Assembly (NCBI RefSeq): GCF_045679555.1 | Contig: NC_092120.1 | Coordinates: 12,885,805 to 12,949,804, forward strand | DNA length: 64,000 nucleotides | Direction of reading: 5' to 3' | DNA from: Salvelinus alpinus | Taxonomy: Eukaryota; Chordata; Actinopteri; Salmoniformes; Salmonidae | Shown: piece by piece, positions 42,182-51,627 of the stretch | Position numbering within the stretch: the stretch's first letter is position 1 | How the letters are laid out: each line of letters begins with the position of its first letter | The notes under the pieces: generated by a model | The model's database searches: none | Seen by the model: only the letters and a program-made list of their open reading frames with translations | What the model was told of the DNA's origin: nothing | Translations under genes and position numbers: made by a program

Positions 42182-43810
42182 CTCTACGCGAACCATGTAT
42201 TCAGGAGGTGGTGTCGACCAAGCAGAATCGCTATCTTCCTGCCCAATTTCTGTCATTTTGACTTTCCTCCAGGAGCTTATGGCTGCAGGGAAGTCTCCAT
42301 CTACATTGAAGGTGTATGTGGAAGCCATCTCTATGGGTCATGACAAGACTGCAGTTGCATCACCATGGGCACACCCTGTAGTATCGCAATTCATGAAAGG
42401 TGCCCACAGGCTACGGCCCCCCAAGGCTCCTTCAGCACCCTCATGGGAGTCAGATGTTGTCCTACTGTCACTTATGAGCCCACCATTTGAGCCACTCTTC
42501 ACTTGAGCTATGTGAGCTCTCAGTCAAGACTGCCTTTCTATTGGCTATTGTTTCAGCCAAGCGTGTTGGAGAATTACATAAGCTTTCTATCCATCCTTCA
42601 TGCCCTACTTTAGCAGAAGATGGATCTAAGGCAGTGCTTTGGCCAAATCCAGTATTCTTTCCTAAGGTGCTTTCATCATCACATGCTAACCAGCCCTTAA
42701 TCATAGCAGCATTTCACCCGTCTCCCCACTTCTCACAGGAGAGTTGTTAGTTACAAACACTTTTCTCTGTTCGGGCATTGAGTGCCTATCTTGCTGCAAC
42801 AAGAACTGTTCGTCAAACAGAACAGCTTTTTGTGTGTTATGGGGATAACACAAAGGGGAAGCAGAGACTGGTACATTGGATTACCAATGCAGTGTCAAAG
42901 TGATACGCTGCAGAAGGTAGACCAAATCCAGACAGCGTGGTAGCACAATCCACCAGGGGTATGGACACTTCATTGGCCCTGTTCAGAGGGGCCTCCCTGG
43001 ACTTTATCTGTGCTTCTGCAAGTTGGGCAACAACCATGACTTTCATGAGGAACTAAAGACTCAATGTTATGTCCACACCATCAGTGGGGTCTGTGGTTCT
43101 GGACACGGCACGCCCTGTCAACCCAGATAAGTGAGCGTACTGTGAACCTTGTACTTATCAACCATCAGTGAGATGGATGTTCTATACAGAGGCTTTCCAC
43201 GCTTGATGCTGTTGCACCCAATTGAAGCCTCACGTTGTAAGTTCTAGCTTTCAGCTTGCGTGTGTATACAGTTGTACACCACAGTTGAAATGTTGTGTTA
43301 CCCTGTTGAGTAATTATATTATGTTGCATCCTGTAGTGGAAATAAGGACATCCCAGGGACTCATCTGGAATAAGTTAAATGGTGAGTTATCCCACTCTGT
43401 TGTCCGAAAGACCTCTGAGGTACAGCCTTTCCCATAGGTTGTTTGGTGACCAGTTACGAAAATTAAAGAAAATGTTGGATTATGGATGTAACCTTGGTTC
43501 TCTGAGTAGAGTAATGGGTCGCCAAGCTTTCATGTTGTTCCTCCACCTCCGTGGAGTTCAAGTGAATTAATAGACAGTAGGTCATGCCACACCGTCTTTT
43601 ATAGTGACAGGTCATGTAGGTACAGTAAGGGTGTGGCGTGACTGTATACATCTTTGCTAGTAAGTATCATCACGTGAAGGGGAAGGAGTTCCCATAAGTA
43701 ATTTGGCGGCCCCTTACTCTACTCAGAGAACCAAGGTTACGTCTGTAACCTAACGTTCTATGTATGTACACTGCTTTGTTAAGCATTATGACTTTGTTCA
43801 CCTAGAATAA
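42059..43810 (+). repeat. Donor-like copy A of a 1752-bp duplicated block
   Basis: Identical, as far as I could read, to 46263-48014 at a constant offset of 4204, with the same open frames at every position. It starts inside the MITE (aataatcaactaatcatg) and runs through the DIRS recombinase and its terminal inverted repeats to ttcacctagaataa. The surroundings on this side are continuous DIRS, so this is the parental copy. Confidence 0.92.
43485..43752. repeat. Inverted repeats at the DIRS 3' terminus
   Basis: Gatgtaaccttggttctctg agtagagtaa at 43485-43514 is repeated in reverse at about 43720-43752 (ttactctactcagagaacca, aggttacgtctgtaacc). Inner pieces gggtcgccaag / cttggcgg extend the symmetry. 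Terminal inverted repeats with ggttctctgag are characteristic of teleost DIRS elements, whose replication uses inverted termini and circle-junction copies. Confidence 0.75.
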
Positions 43811-43855
43811 ACACACAAAAAGACCAGAAAAAGTACAAGAGATTAAAGTAACTGT

Positions 43856-44769
43856 CAGTGGTGTAAAGTACTTAAGTAAAAATACTTTAAAGTACCATTT
43901 AAGTAGTTTTTTGGGGTATCTGTACTTCACTATTTATATTTTTGACTACTTTTACTTTTACTTCACTACATTCCTTAAGAAATATTGTACTTTGTATCCC
44001 GTACATTTTCCTTGACACCCAAAAGTACTTGTTACATTTTGAATGCTTAGCAGGACAGGAAAATAGTCCAATTCACACACTTATCAACCAAACATCCCAT
44101 GCCTACTGCCTCTGATCTAGCGGACTCACTAAACCAACATGCTTTGATTGTAGATTATATCTGTGTCACGCCCTGATCTGTTTCACCTGTCTTTGTGCTT
44201 GTCTCCACCCCCTTTCAGGTGTCGCCCATCTTCCCCATTATCCCCTGTGTACTTATACCTGTGTTTTCTGTTTGGCTGTTGCCAGTTCGTCTTGTTTGTC
44301 AAGCTTACCAGCGTTCGTCCTGTCAGCGCCTGTCTTTTCCCAGCCTCTCCTTTTCCCATCCTCCTGGTTATTGACTCTGCCCGTCCCTGAGCCTGCCTGC
44401 CGTCCTGTACCTTTGCTCCTACTCTGGATTATCGACCCCTGCCTGCCTTGACCTGTCGTTTGCCTGCCCCTGTGGTTATTATAAACATTGTTACTTCACA
44501 CATTCTGCACTTGGGTCTTACCTTGATCCCTGATAGTCTGAGTGTTGGAGTGTGACCCTGGCTTTCCGTAAATTAAAAAAACAAGATAATGGTGCCATCT
44601 GGTTTGCTTAATTTAAGGAATTTGAAATGATTTATACTTTAAGTATATTTTAAACCAAATACTTTTATCAAGTAGAATTTTACTGGGTGACTTTTACTTT
44701 TACTTGAGTCATTTTCTATTAAATGATATTTTACTCAAGTATGACAGTTGGGTACTTTTTCCACCACTG
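43856..44769. mobile_element. hAT-type MITE with perfect 8-bp duplication, split by a solo LTR
   Basis: Ends cagtggtgtaaagtacttaa and, reversed, cagtggtggaaaaagtaccc. The perfect 8-bp duplication gtaactgt lies at 43848-43855 and 44770-44777. It is the parent family of the 122-bp element at 31454-31575. Subtracting the inserted LTR leaves about 537 bp with no transposase. Confidence 0.88.
44164..44536 (+). mobile_element. Solo LTR (373 bp) inside the hAT MITE
   Basis: It starts TGTCACGCCCTGATCTG and ends near cttaccttgatccctgatag. The 4-bp repeat tctg flanks it (44160-44163 and 44537-44540). The known uninterrupted MITE has tctgagtgttgg continuous at this spot, so this is a clean insertion. 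No internal retroelement sequence is left, as expected after LTR-LTR recombination. Confidence 0.78.
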
Positions 44770-44994
44770 GTAACTGTCTAGGGAAAGTCTCCGTTTTAAA
44801 AGTTTATATTCTGTTAACTCATATCCCAAATAATGGAAAAAAATACTTGTATCTCAAACAGACCATTTCAAAAAATGCTTGCTAGTTCCTCATAGAGAAT
44901 GATGAGCTGGCCAATCAGCAGTCTACTGTCATTAATATTTTTAATGATCGGTACACGCTCACACCATTCTGTTGGGGTACTCCCAAAACATTCC

Positions 44995-45425
44995 AAATCA
45001 AATTGTATTTGTCACAAGCGCCGAATACAATGGGTGTAGGCTTATTTAAGAGCCCTTTCCCAACAATGCAGCGTTAAAAAGTACGAAAAAATGTATAAAT
45101 AATAATGAACTAAAAATGTGATAAAACAAGAAATAGTAACACAATAAAATAATAACGAGGCTATATAACAGTACCGAGTCAATGTGCAGGGGTATGAGGT
45201 AATTAAGGTAATATGTACATGTAGGTAGGGATAAAAGTGGCTAGGCAATCAGGATATATAATAAACAGAGTAGCAGCAGCGCATGTGAAGTGCGTGAAAG
45301 AGTATAAAAGAGTGTGTGTGTGTTTGGCGTGTATGTGTGTGTTGGAGTGGTGCCATCTGTAGTGTGTATGTGTATAGTCTAGTGACTGTGTATAGAGCCA
45401 GTGGAATTTAAAAATAAAAAACACA
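44995..45425. mobile_element. Fragment of abundant salmonid interspersed repeat
   Basis: Starts ccaaatcaaattgtatttgt cacaagcgcc and continues caatgcagcgttaaaaagta, gtaccgagtcaatgtgcagg, ggtagggataaaagtggcta and a tgtgtgtgtg-rich 3' part. I recognise this as a common salmonid repeat. No coding frame or clear termini were seen, so the class is left open. Confidence 0.55.
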
Positions 45426-45681
45426 GAAAAGCTGCTTTTTAACATACTTCATTACCAATTTTTGAAAGAAACTATTTTACACATACTGTAAATAATTATA
45501 GGCCATATTGATAGAAATCTGGTAACACTGGACAGTTACTTTAAGGCTGAAGCTTGACTTCAGTATCTTATGGGTGATATCATCAGAGAGTGGGAAACAT
45601 GAGGTGAGGTGAACCGTACTCATCACTAGGTGTGTCACTACCTGCTGAGCACCGATGTGATCAGTTTGCTCAGAGAGAGAG

Positions 45682-45698
45682 GGGGGGGGGGGGGGGTG
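45682..45698. repeat. Poly-G run after GA repeat
   Basis: About 17 consecutive G after gagagagaga. A similar C run occurs in this window at 20281. Such runs are prone to sequencing length error and can form G-quadruplexes. Confidence 0.85.
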
Positions 45699-46130
45699 AC
45701 CTAATACCCGAGAAAAGCGATGAAGTCATAGCCACCTGACTCATATTCCCAGCTGAGACTAGCTTTGTGTGTGTGTGTGTGTACGTGCACAAGAGAGAAA
45801 GTGAGTGAGTGTATGCCTGTCCAGGGAGTTGTTGGGGAGGATCATGCCTTTAATAGCGAAAGAGGGTGTTGAATAAACCTTGGTGTGGATATGTTTGTCA
45901 CACCAATCCTACCACTCTCCTGTTACAAACACATTCACTCACATACAGTAAATGGAGCTTGCCTTGTAGTGAGAGAAACATATTAACAGCCTCACTTACA
46001 GAGAAGTTTTATGGGGCTGTATTTATGGATTGCCGTTCATTGAGAAAATGCTGCCGTTTCATTGACAACTTCTACCGTGTTCAGTGAACAAACACAATGA
46101 ATTGGATAAAGTCAGAGACAAATAAAACCA

Positions 46131-46257
46131 GCAAAGACGAGGTTTAAGTGAATAACATGTTGATAAGTGTCATGTTTGTCTGAGTCAAGCTAACTGATTA
46201 TGGTTTATGTGAAATAATCTGCAATATTAAACTGATCCTCTTACCGAGGATTCTATT
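46131..46257 (+). repeat. 127-bp direct repeat, left copy
   Basis: Gcaaagacgaggtttaagtg ... ttaccgaggattctatt. It recurs at 48015-48141 (offset 1884) and appears identical. It is unique flanking DNA, not part of the DIRS or the MITE, and bounds the inserted block at 46258-48014. Confidence 0.92.
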
Positions 46258-48014
46258 CTATTAATAATCAACTAATCATGATCTTCAGTTAAAAATGCAA
46301 TTAGTTTAAATCAGCTGTGTTTGCTAGGAATGGTGGAAAGTGTGACACCAATCAGGCCCCCGAGGACTGGAATTGCCCAGGCCTGCTCTACGCGAACCAT
46401 GTATTCAGGAGGTGGTGTCGACCAAGCAGAATCGCTATCTTCCTGCCCAATTTCTGTCATTTTGACTTTCCTCCAGGAGCTTATGGCTGCAGGGAAGTCT
46501 CCATCTACATTGAAGGTGTATGTGGAAGCCATCTCTATGGGTCATGACAAGACTGCAGTTGCATCACCATGGGCACACCCTGTAGTATCGCAATTCATGA
46601 AAGGTGCCCACAGGCTACGGCCCCCCAAGGCTCCTTCAGCACCCTCATGGGAGTCAGATGTTGTCCTACTGTCACTTATGAGCCCACCATTTGAGCCACT
46701 CTTCACTTGAGCTATGTGAGCTCTCAGTCAAGACTGCCTTTCTATTGGCTATTGTTTCAGCCAAGCGTGTTGGAGAATTACATAAGCTTTCTATCCATCC
46801 TTCATGCCCTACTTTAGCAGAAGATGGATCTAAGGCAGTGCTTTGGCCAAATCCAGTATTCTTTCCTAAGGTGCTTTCATCATCACATGCTAACCAGCCC
46901 TTAATCATAGCAGCATTTCACCCGTCTCCCCACTTCTCACAGGAGAGTTGTTAGTTACAAACACTTTTCTCTGTTCGGGCATTGAGTGCCTATCTTGCTG
47001 CAACAAGAACTGTTCGTCAAACAGAACAGCTTTTTGTGTGTTATGGGGATAACACAAAGGGGAAGCAGAGACTGGTACATTGGATTACCAATGCAGTGTC
47101 AAAGTGATACGCTGCAGAAGGTAGACCAAATCCAGACAGCGTGGTAGCACAATCCACCAGGGGTATGGACACTTCATTGGCCCTGTTCAGAGGGGCCTCC
47201 CTGGACTTTATCTGTGCTTCTGCAAGTTGGGCAACAACCATGACTTTCATGAGGAACTAAAGACTCAATGTTATGTCCACACCATCAGTGGGGTCTGTGG
47301 TTCTGGACACGGCACGCCCTGTCAACCCAGATAAGTGAGCGTACTGTGAACCTTGTACTTATCAACCATCAGTGAGATGGATGTTCTATACAGAGGCTTT
47401 CCACGCTTGATGCTGTTGCACCCAATTGAAGCCTCACGTTGTAAGTTCTAGCTTTCAGCTTGCGTGTGTATACAGTTGTACACCACAGTTGAAATGTTGT
47501 GTTACCCTGTTGAGTAATTATATTATGTTGCATCCTGTAGTGGAAATAAGGACATCCCAGGGACTCATCTGGAATAAGTTAAATGGTGAGTTATCCCACT
47601 CTGTTGTCCGAAAGACCTCTGAGGTACAGCCTTTCCCATAGGTTGTTTGGTGACCAGTTACGAAAATTAAAGAAAATGTTGGATTATGGATGTAACCTTG
47701 GTTCTCTGAGTAGAGTAATGGGTCGCCAAGCTTTCATGTTGTTCCTCCACCTCCGTGGAGTTCAAGTGAATTAATAGACAGTAGGTCATGCCACACCGTC
47801 TTTTATAGTGACAGGTCATGTAGGTACAGTAAGGGTGTGGCGTGACTGTATACATCTTTGCTAGTAAGTATCATCACGTGAAGGGGAAGGAGTTCCCATA
47901 AGTAATTTGGCGGCCCCTTACTCTACTCAGAGAACCAAGGTTACGTCTGTAACCTAACGTTCTATGTATGTACACTGCTTTGTTAAGCATTATGACTTTG
48001 TTCACCTAGAATAA
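46258..48014 (+). mobile_element. Inserted second copy (B) of the DIRS 3' end, between 127-bp direct repeats
   Basis: Five extra bases (ctatt) are followed by 1752 bp matching 42059-43810. It includes half a MITE, the dead tyrosine recombinase and the terminal inverted repeats (about 47689-47956). The absence of any divergence suggests very recent copying, or an assembly duplication. See also the 127-bp repeats at 46131-46257 and 48015-48141. Confidence 0.88.
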
Positions 48015-48141
48015 GCAAAGACGAGGTTTAAGTGAATAACATGTTGATAAGTGTCATGTTTGTCTGAGTCAAGCTAACTGATTATGGTTTATGTGAAATA
48101 ATCTGCAATATTAAACTGATCCTCTTACCGAGGATTCTATT
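48015..48141 (+). repeat. 127-bp direct repeat, right copy
   Basis: Second copy of 46131-46257. After it the sequence leaves the repeat (gccgtcttgtctgcgc) and becomes ordinary unique DNA. Confidence 0.92.
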
Positions 48142-51100
48142 GCCGTCTTGTCTGCGCAAAGCTGTTGCAACGCAGGGCATTTTAGGCTATAGTCGGCTTA
48201 GAATGAGATATTAGTGCAAGATATGACATGGTGACATCATATGCAGGAGGTGTTACGTCATCCACAAGTGCTGGTTCACTGTATGACATCACCATGTGGC
48301 GCCAGGCCAACATCTCCATTGTGCTCATAGCATCATTCAGGCGACAGCGGGGCACCCAACATGTCATGAAAGGACATCTGGACATGAAAGTCAAAGGGAT
48401 GCCCCTTGGGGGTTTCTTAAAGATGTCTTTACACTCCATTAAGTCCACTTTGAAAGACAGACACTGTCCATAGGTGGATACGGTGTTTGCATGGGTTGTT
48501 GGACAAAGAGATTGGTGTCTGTCTCTGTGGCACAGTAAACCAAAGCACGTCCCCACAGATGCAGCTTCCCTTTCAGAGGGTGCAGAAGGGAGACAGGCCT
48601 AATCAAACAGCCAGATGGTCAAGATCCTTGAGAGTTTTTTATGTGGGCATGTAACATGACCTCAGCACTCTGGGTTTTATCAAGCATCCTCCATACACGC
48701 GCAGCTGATGAGTTCGTACACTCAAACTACTAGGTAACAATGCCTGGATGTAAACCAGGCCTGCTGTGTCTGAACTTTTAGCAGCATACTGAGTGAAACT
48801 TGTACTGGGGTGGGGTCAGATCCGGGTCTCTAAATGTAGGTTTACAGAGAGAAATAAAGTAAGGAACACAGTATCATCACAAACAGGCCCTTAACCCAGA
48901 CAGACTGGGATGGGGGGAGGATTATCCCTGATCAGTCCTCATTATTGATTGGGCCTTGGGCTCCCTGCAGACCCCATTAATGGAGGCAGATGACCTCTTG
49001 GACAACACCGGCTCTGTGTGTCACTGAGAAGCTGTCCCTTCTCCAGTGTCTGCCCCAGAGCCTCTTCCCCCATCCTCACACTCTGCCCAGTCCTCAAGCT
49101 TCTCCGCTGGGTTTACTCATCCCCAGCAATCAGGCTGTTGGTGCTGTTGTTGTCATAGTTGCATTGGGGTTAGGTGGATTAATACAGGTTTTCTAATCCT
49201 GTATTCCCTTGTACATATTAGTTCCCCTCTCCTCATGGGCCAGCCTTGGGAGAGCACCCCTTTCTGATTAGCACCCAGGACAGGTGTCAGAGTCTAGACT
49301 CTCTACTATGATTATGCACAGGTGCACCTGAACTGACCTTTGTTGTGACAATGTACTTCAACACATGACATAGCCTACTCACCTGTAGTGACTCAGTCAG
49401 TGTCTCATGTGTCCAGAAGAGAAAGTTGGGGGATTTCAATCAAATGTCTTTACAAGGGATTCATTTAACTATTTACTAATTACAGAGATGATGGATGAAA
49501 AAACGCGCTAATCTGCAGACTCTGGCACATTTACAGTACATTGATGTGAACACTGAAATGTTTACTGATACATGCAAACGGTCCCTGTTAAATAAATGGC
49601 ATATAACTAAATAAATAAATAATTATTCATTCAGTAATTGTTTCTCAGTTTCAAACATACTCAGATTGTAATGGTTGTAAAAACAATTATGGCGTAAACA
49701 TCATCATGGTTATAAATTTGTGTTTTTATCAATGTACTAGGCTAAACATTCATTATGAACATGTATTACTGCTCTATTACCACATTACTAGGTATAGTTA
49801 TTGTATAGGGATTTGTGCCCATGAAATGAGTGGCAGACTGTCTGATCACATACCCAGTCTGTCACATCCCAAATGAAGGAGAGTTGTTGTTGTTATCAGT
49901 AGTGTAATGCATGACAAGGCCACATACAGTATATGGTGACAAGTGATTAATTGAACTCACTCAGTGGGGTTCAAGCCCTCAAATAATCTGGTTAAGCCAG
50001 TCCAGCCAAACCATATCCCCTCTGAGAATACAAAGAGAGCATCAAATCAGCCGATGATATTCATAATCGGTTAGGCTAACTATAGTTTTGTCAGTGCTGA
50101 ACATATCACCCATTTGAGGGTGGCTTTGGTGACAAACGTCAAGGTTTCCACAGTTAGTTCGAAGGACACCAGAAACAGAAAGATAACATAATTGCTTATG
50201 CGAGATGCACAGTCAGAAGTAATGGAAACAGTCAATTACCGATCAAATTAACCGTATCGTCGTTGGTAAGAGCGCAAGCACAGTGATTACCCCCACAGTT
50301 TGCCACAACACTGCCATGCGCACCCACACTGCGCCCGCGACAGGCACTAAAGGCTACGTTAGAGATAGGATACTGTTCCGCTCCAATTCACTATTGAGAG
50401 TTTGTATTGCTCACTTGTGAAATGAGACGTTGGCGACCGTTTAAATTAAAACACTGGAGATCCATTAAATTAATGAATTGTACTATTATTTGTATTATTA
50501 TTATTACTACTAAGCACATGTGTCTTTGTGTTATTATACAACCATGCCGCCAGGCGTGGCTTCTCTAGAGGACATTTTGGTATGTAGATTTCGCGAGGCA
50601 AACGCGGTTCTTTGTTCGCACCAGGCAAGCAATGCTGCAAGCAAGAGCTCTGCTTATGGGAAATATGTAAGGACCTTTTTTAAGATCCCTGCTGCACAGG
50701 GTCTGCAACGCCTGTCTGACAACTCCCTTTCTCCTCTCCTCCTCACCCCCTCCTCCTACGTTACAGCCCCCATGCGCAACGGCGCCCGAGACAACAACGC
50801 GGTGACCTGCCGCAACCCACAACGAGTGGGGTGGGCGGACCCCGAAATGTCACTTAACTCCTTCATTCTCGATAGTAAGAATAACGCAAATCCTCCCCAT
50901 GCAGTGAACCAAGTCGTTAAGATTCCACAAATAAACTCCATCCAAAGTCCATCGATCCCTCCTTAGGCTACTGCTGTGCGTCCCACCATAGATAATACAA
51001 CATTGGAAATATACCAAAACAGTACACTCTGGTGCCCAAATAGTCACTTGAATCGGGAAACAATCCTAAATGGATCCACTTTTGACATTTTATTGAGGGG

Positions 51101-51480
51101 GAATTATTAGGCTATAGTCCATGCATCCTTGTGTAAGTAGCATACAGTACAAAGATCGTTGCGGTCTTGCATTGCAGGGATGGGGAATAAGTAGCGTGGC
51201 TTGGATCTAACGCATGGCTGATATGGACAAAGAAAAGGTGGAGGGGATATTTGTATAGTTTTTTCTATAGGTGGGGAAAAACGCGGGGGTTGGTTTCTGA
51301 GATGCCACAGGCTTGGGAACCTGAGACGGAATGGTATAACGGGAGGGCGGCTCGTTTTGTCTCAGCAAGGAGGGGACTGTATACCAGACGGGGTGGAGTG
51401 ATACATCGCCTAGTCCCTCTCCGTGCAGACGGCCTTGTGTCCCGTTTGCCTAGAGCTGGGAGAATACTGTATCGCAAGTA
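48142..51480. other. Unique DNA upstream of mex3a, no gene recognised
   Basis: No repeat family, exon with family motifs, or RNA gene was seen. A 148-codon plus-strand frame at 50520-50966 is not supported (see rejected items). The lack of transposons over 3.3 kb just 5' of mex3a, compared with the preceding 13 kb, is compatible with a constrained regulatory region, but conservation was not tested. Confidence 0.45.
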
Positions 51481-51550
51481 GGCCTATAGCAGACAGAGAG
51501 AGGGGCCGGTCTATGGGAGGGACTAGCGCAGAGGGAGAATTGGAAGAAGG

Positions 51551-51572
51551 AGGGGGCGGGGAGGCGGCACGG
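51551..51572 (+). promoter_or_regulatory. mex3a: GC-box cluster upstream of mex3a
   Basis: Agggggcggggaggcggcac contains two GGGCGG/AGGCGG-type Sp1-like boxes, 60-75 bp before the start codon. Sequence around 51250-51900 is richer in C+G and CpG than the flanks, as in a CpG-island promoter. No TATA box was noticed. The transcription start is not known. Confidence 0.45.
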
Positions 51573-51627
51573 GTGCTGTTTCTCCAGTCTCTTTCCCCTG
51601 TCTTTGTCTCACACTCTTTTGTTAGCC

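Larger units (their letters stand above)
40430..43760 (+). mobile_element. DIRS-type retrotransposon relic (RT end, RNase H, tyrosine recombinase)
   Basis: Reading order: the end of the reverse transcriptase domain (NSYLVPTQCVHILGLTLD, then LLGHLAAAVHFVSLGLLHMRP), RNase H (TTDASLQGWGAF, ERQEVHLALWHFLP, VLIRTDNTTVVAHI, ENQAADLSRGGPLP), and a tyrosine recombinase (GKSPSTLKVYVEAI, SVKTAFLLAIVSAKRVGELH, STRGMDTSLALFRG). This order is diagnostic of DIRS/Ngaro elements. It is dead: RNase H has a frameshift after the first Asp, the recombinase has several stops (for example at 42504), the usual HSTRG is QSTRG, and the tyrosine nucleophile region ends FMRN-stop. Upstream RT and gag are missing. A solo LTR (40829-41122) and a MITE (41979-42181) are inserted in it. 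Confidence 0.85.

Noticed and set aside
50520..50966. 148-codon plus-strand frame about 660 bp upstream of the mex3a start
   Set aside because: No domain, no family resemblance and no convincing splice or codon pattern. It could be transcribed promoter-side DNA, but coding is unsupported.
51604..51627. In-frame ATG 24 nt before the chosen mex3a start
   Set aside because: The added residues MSHTLLLA are not part of the MEX3A N-terminus, which begins MPSL in human and here.
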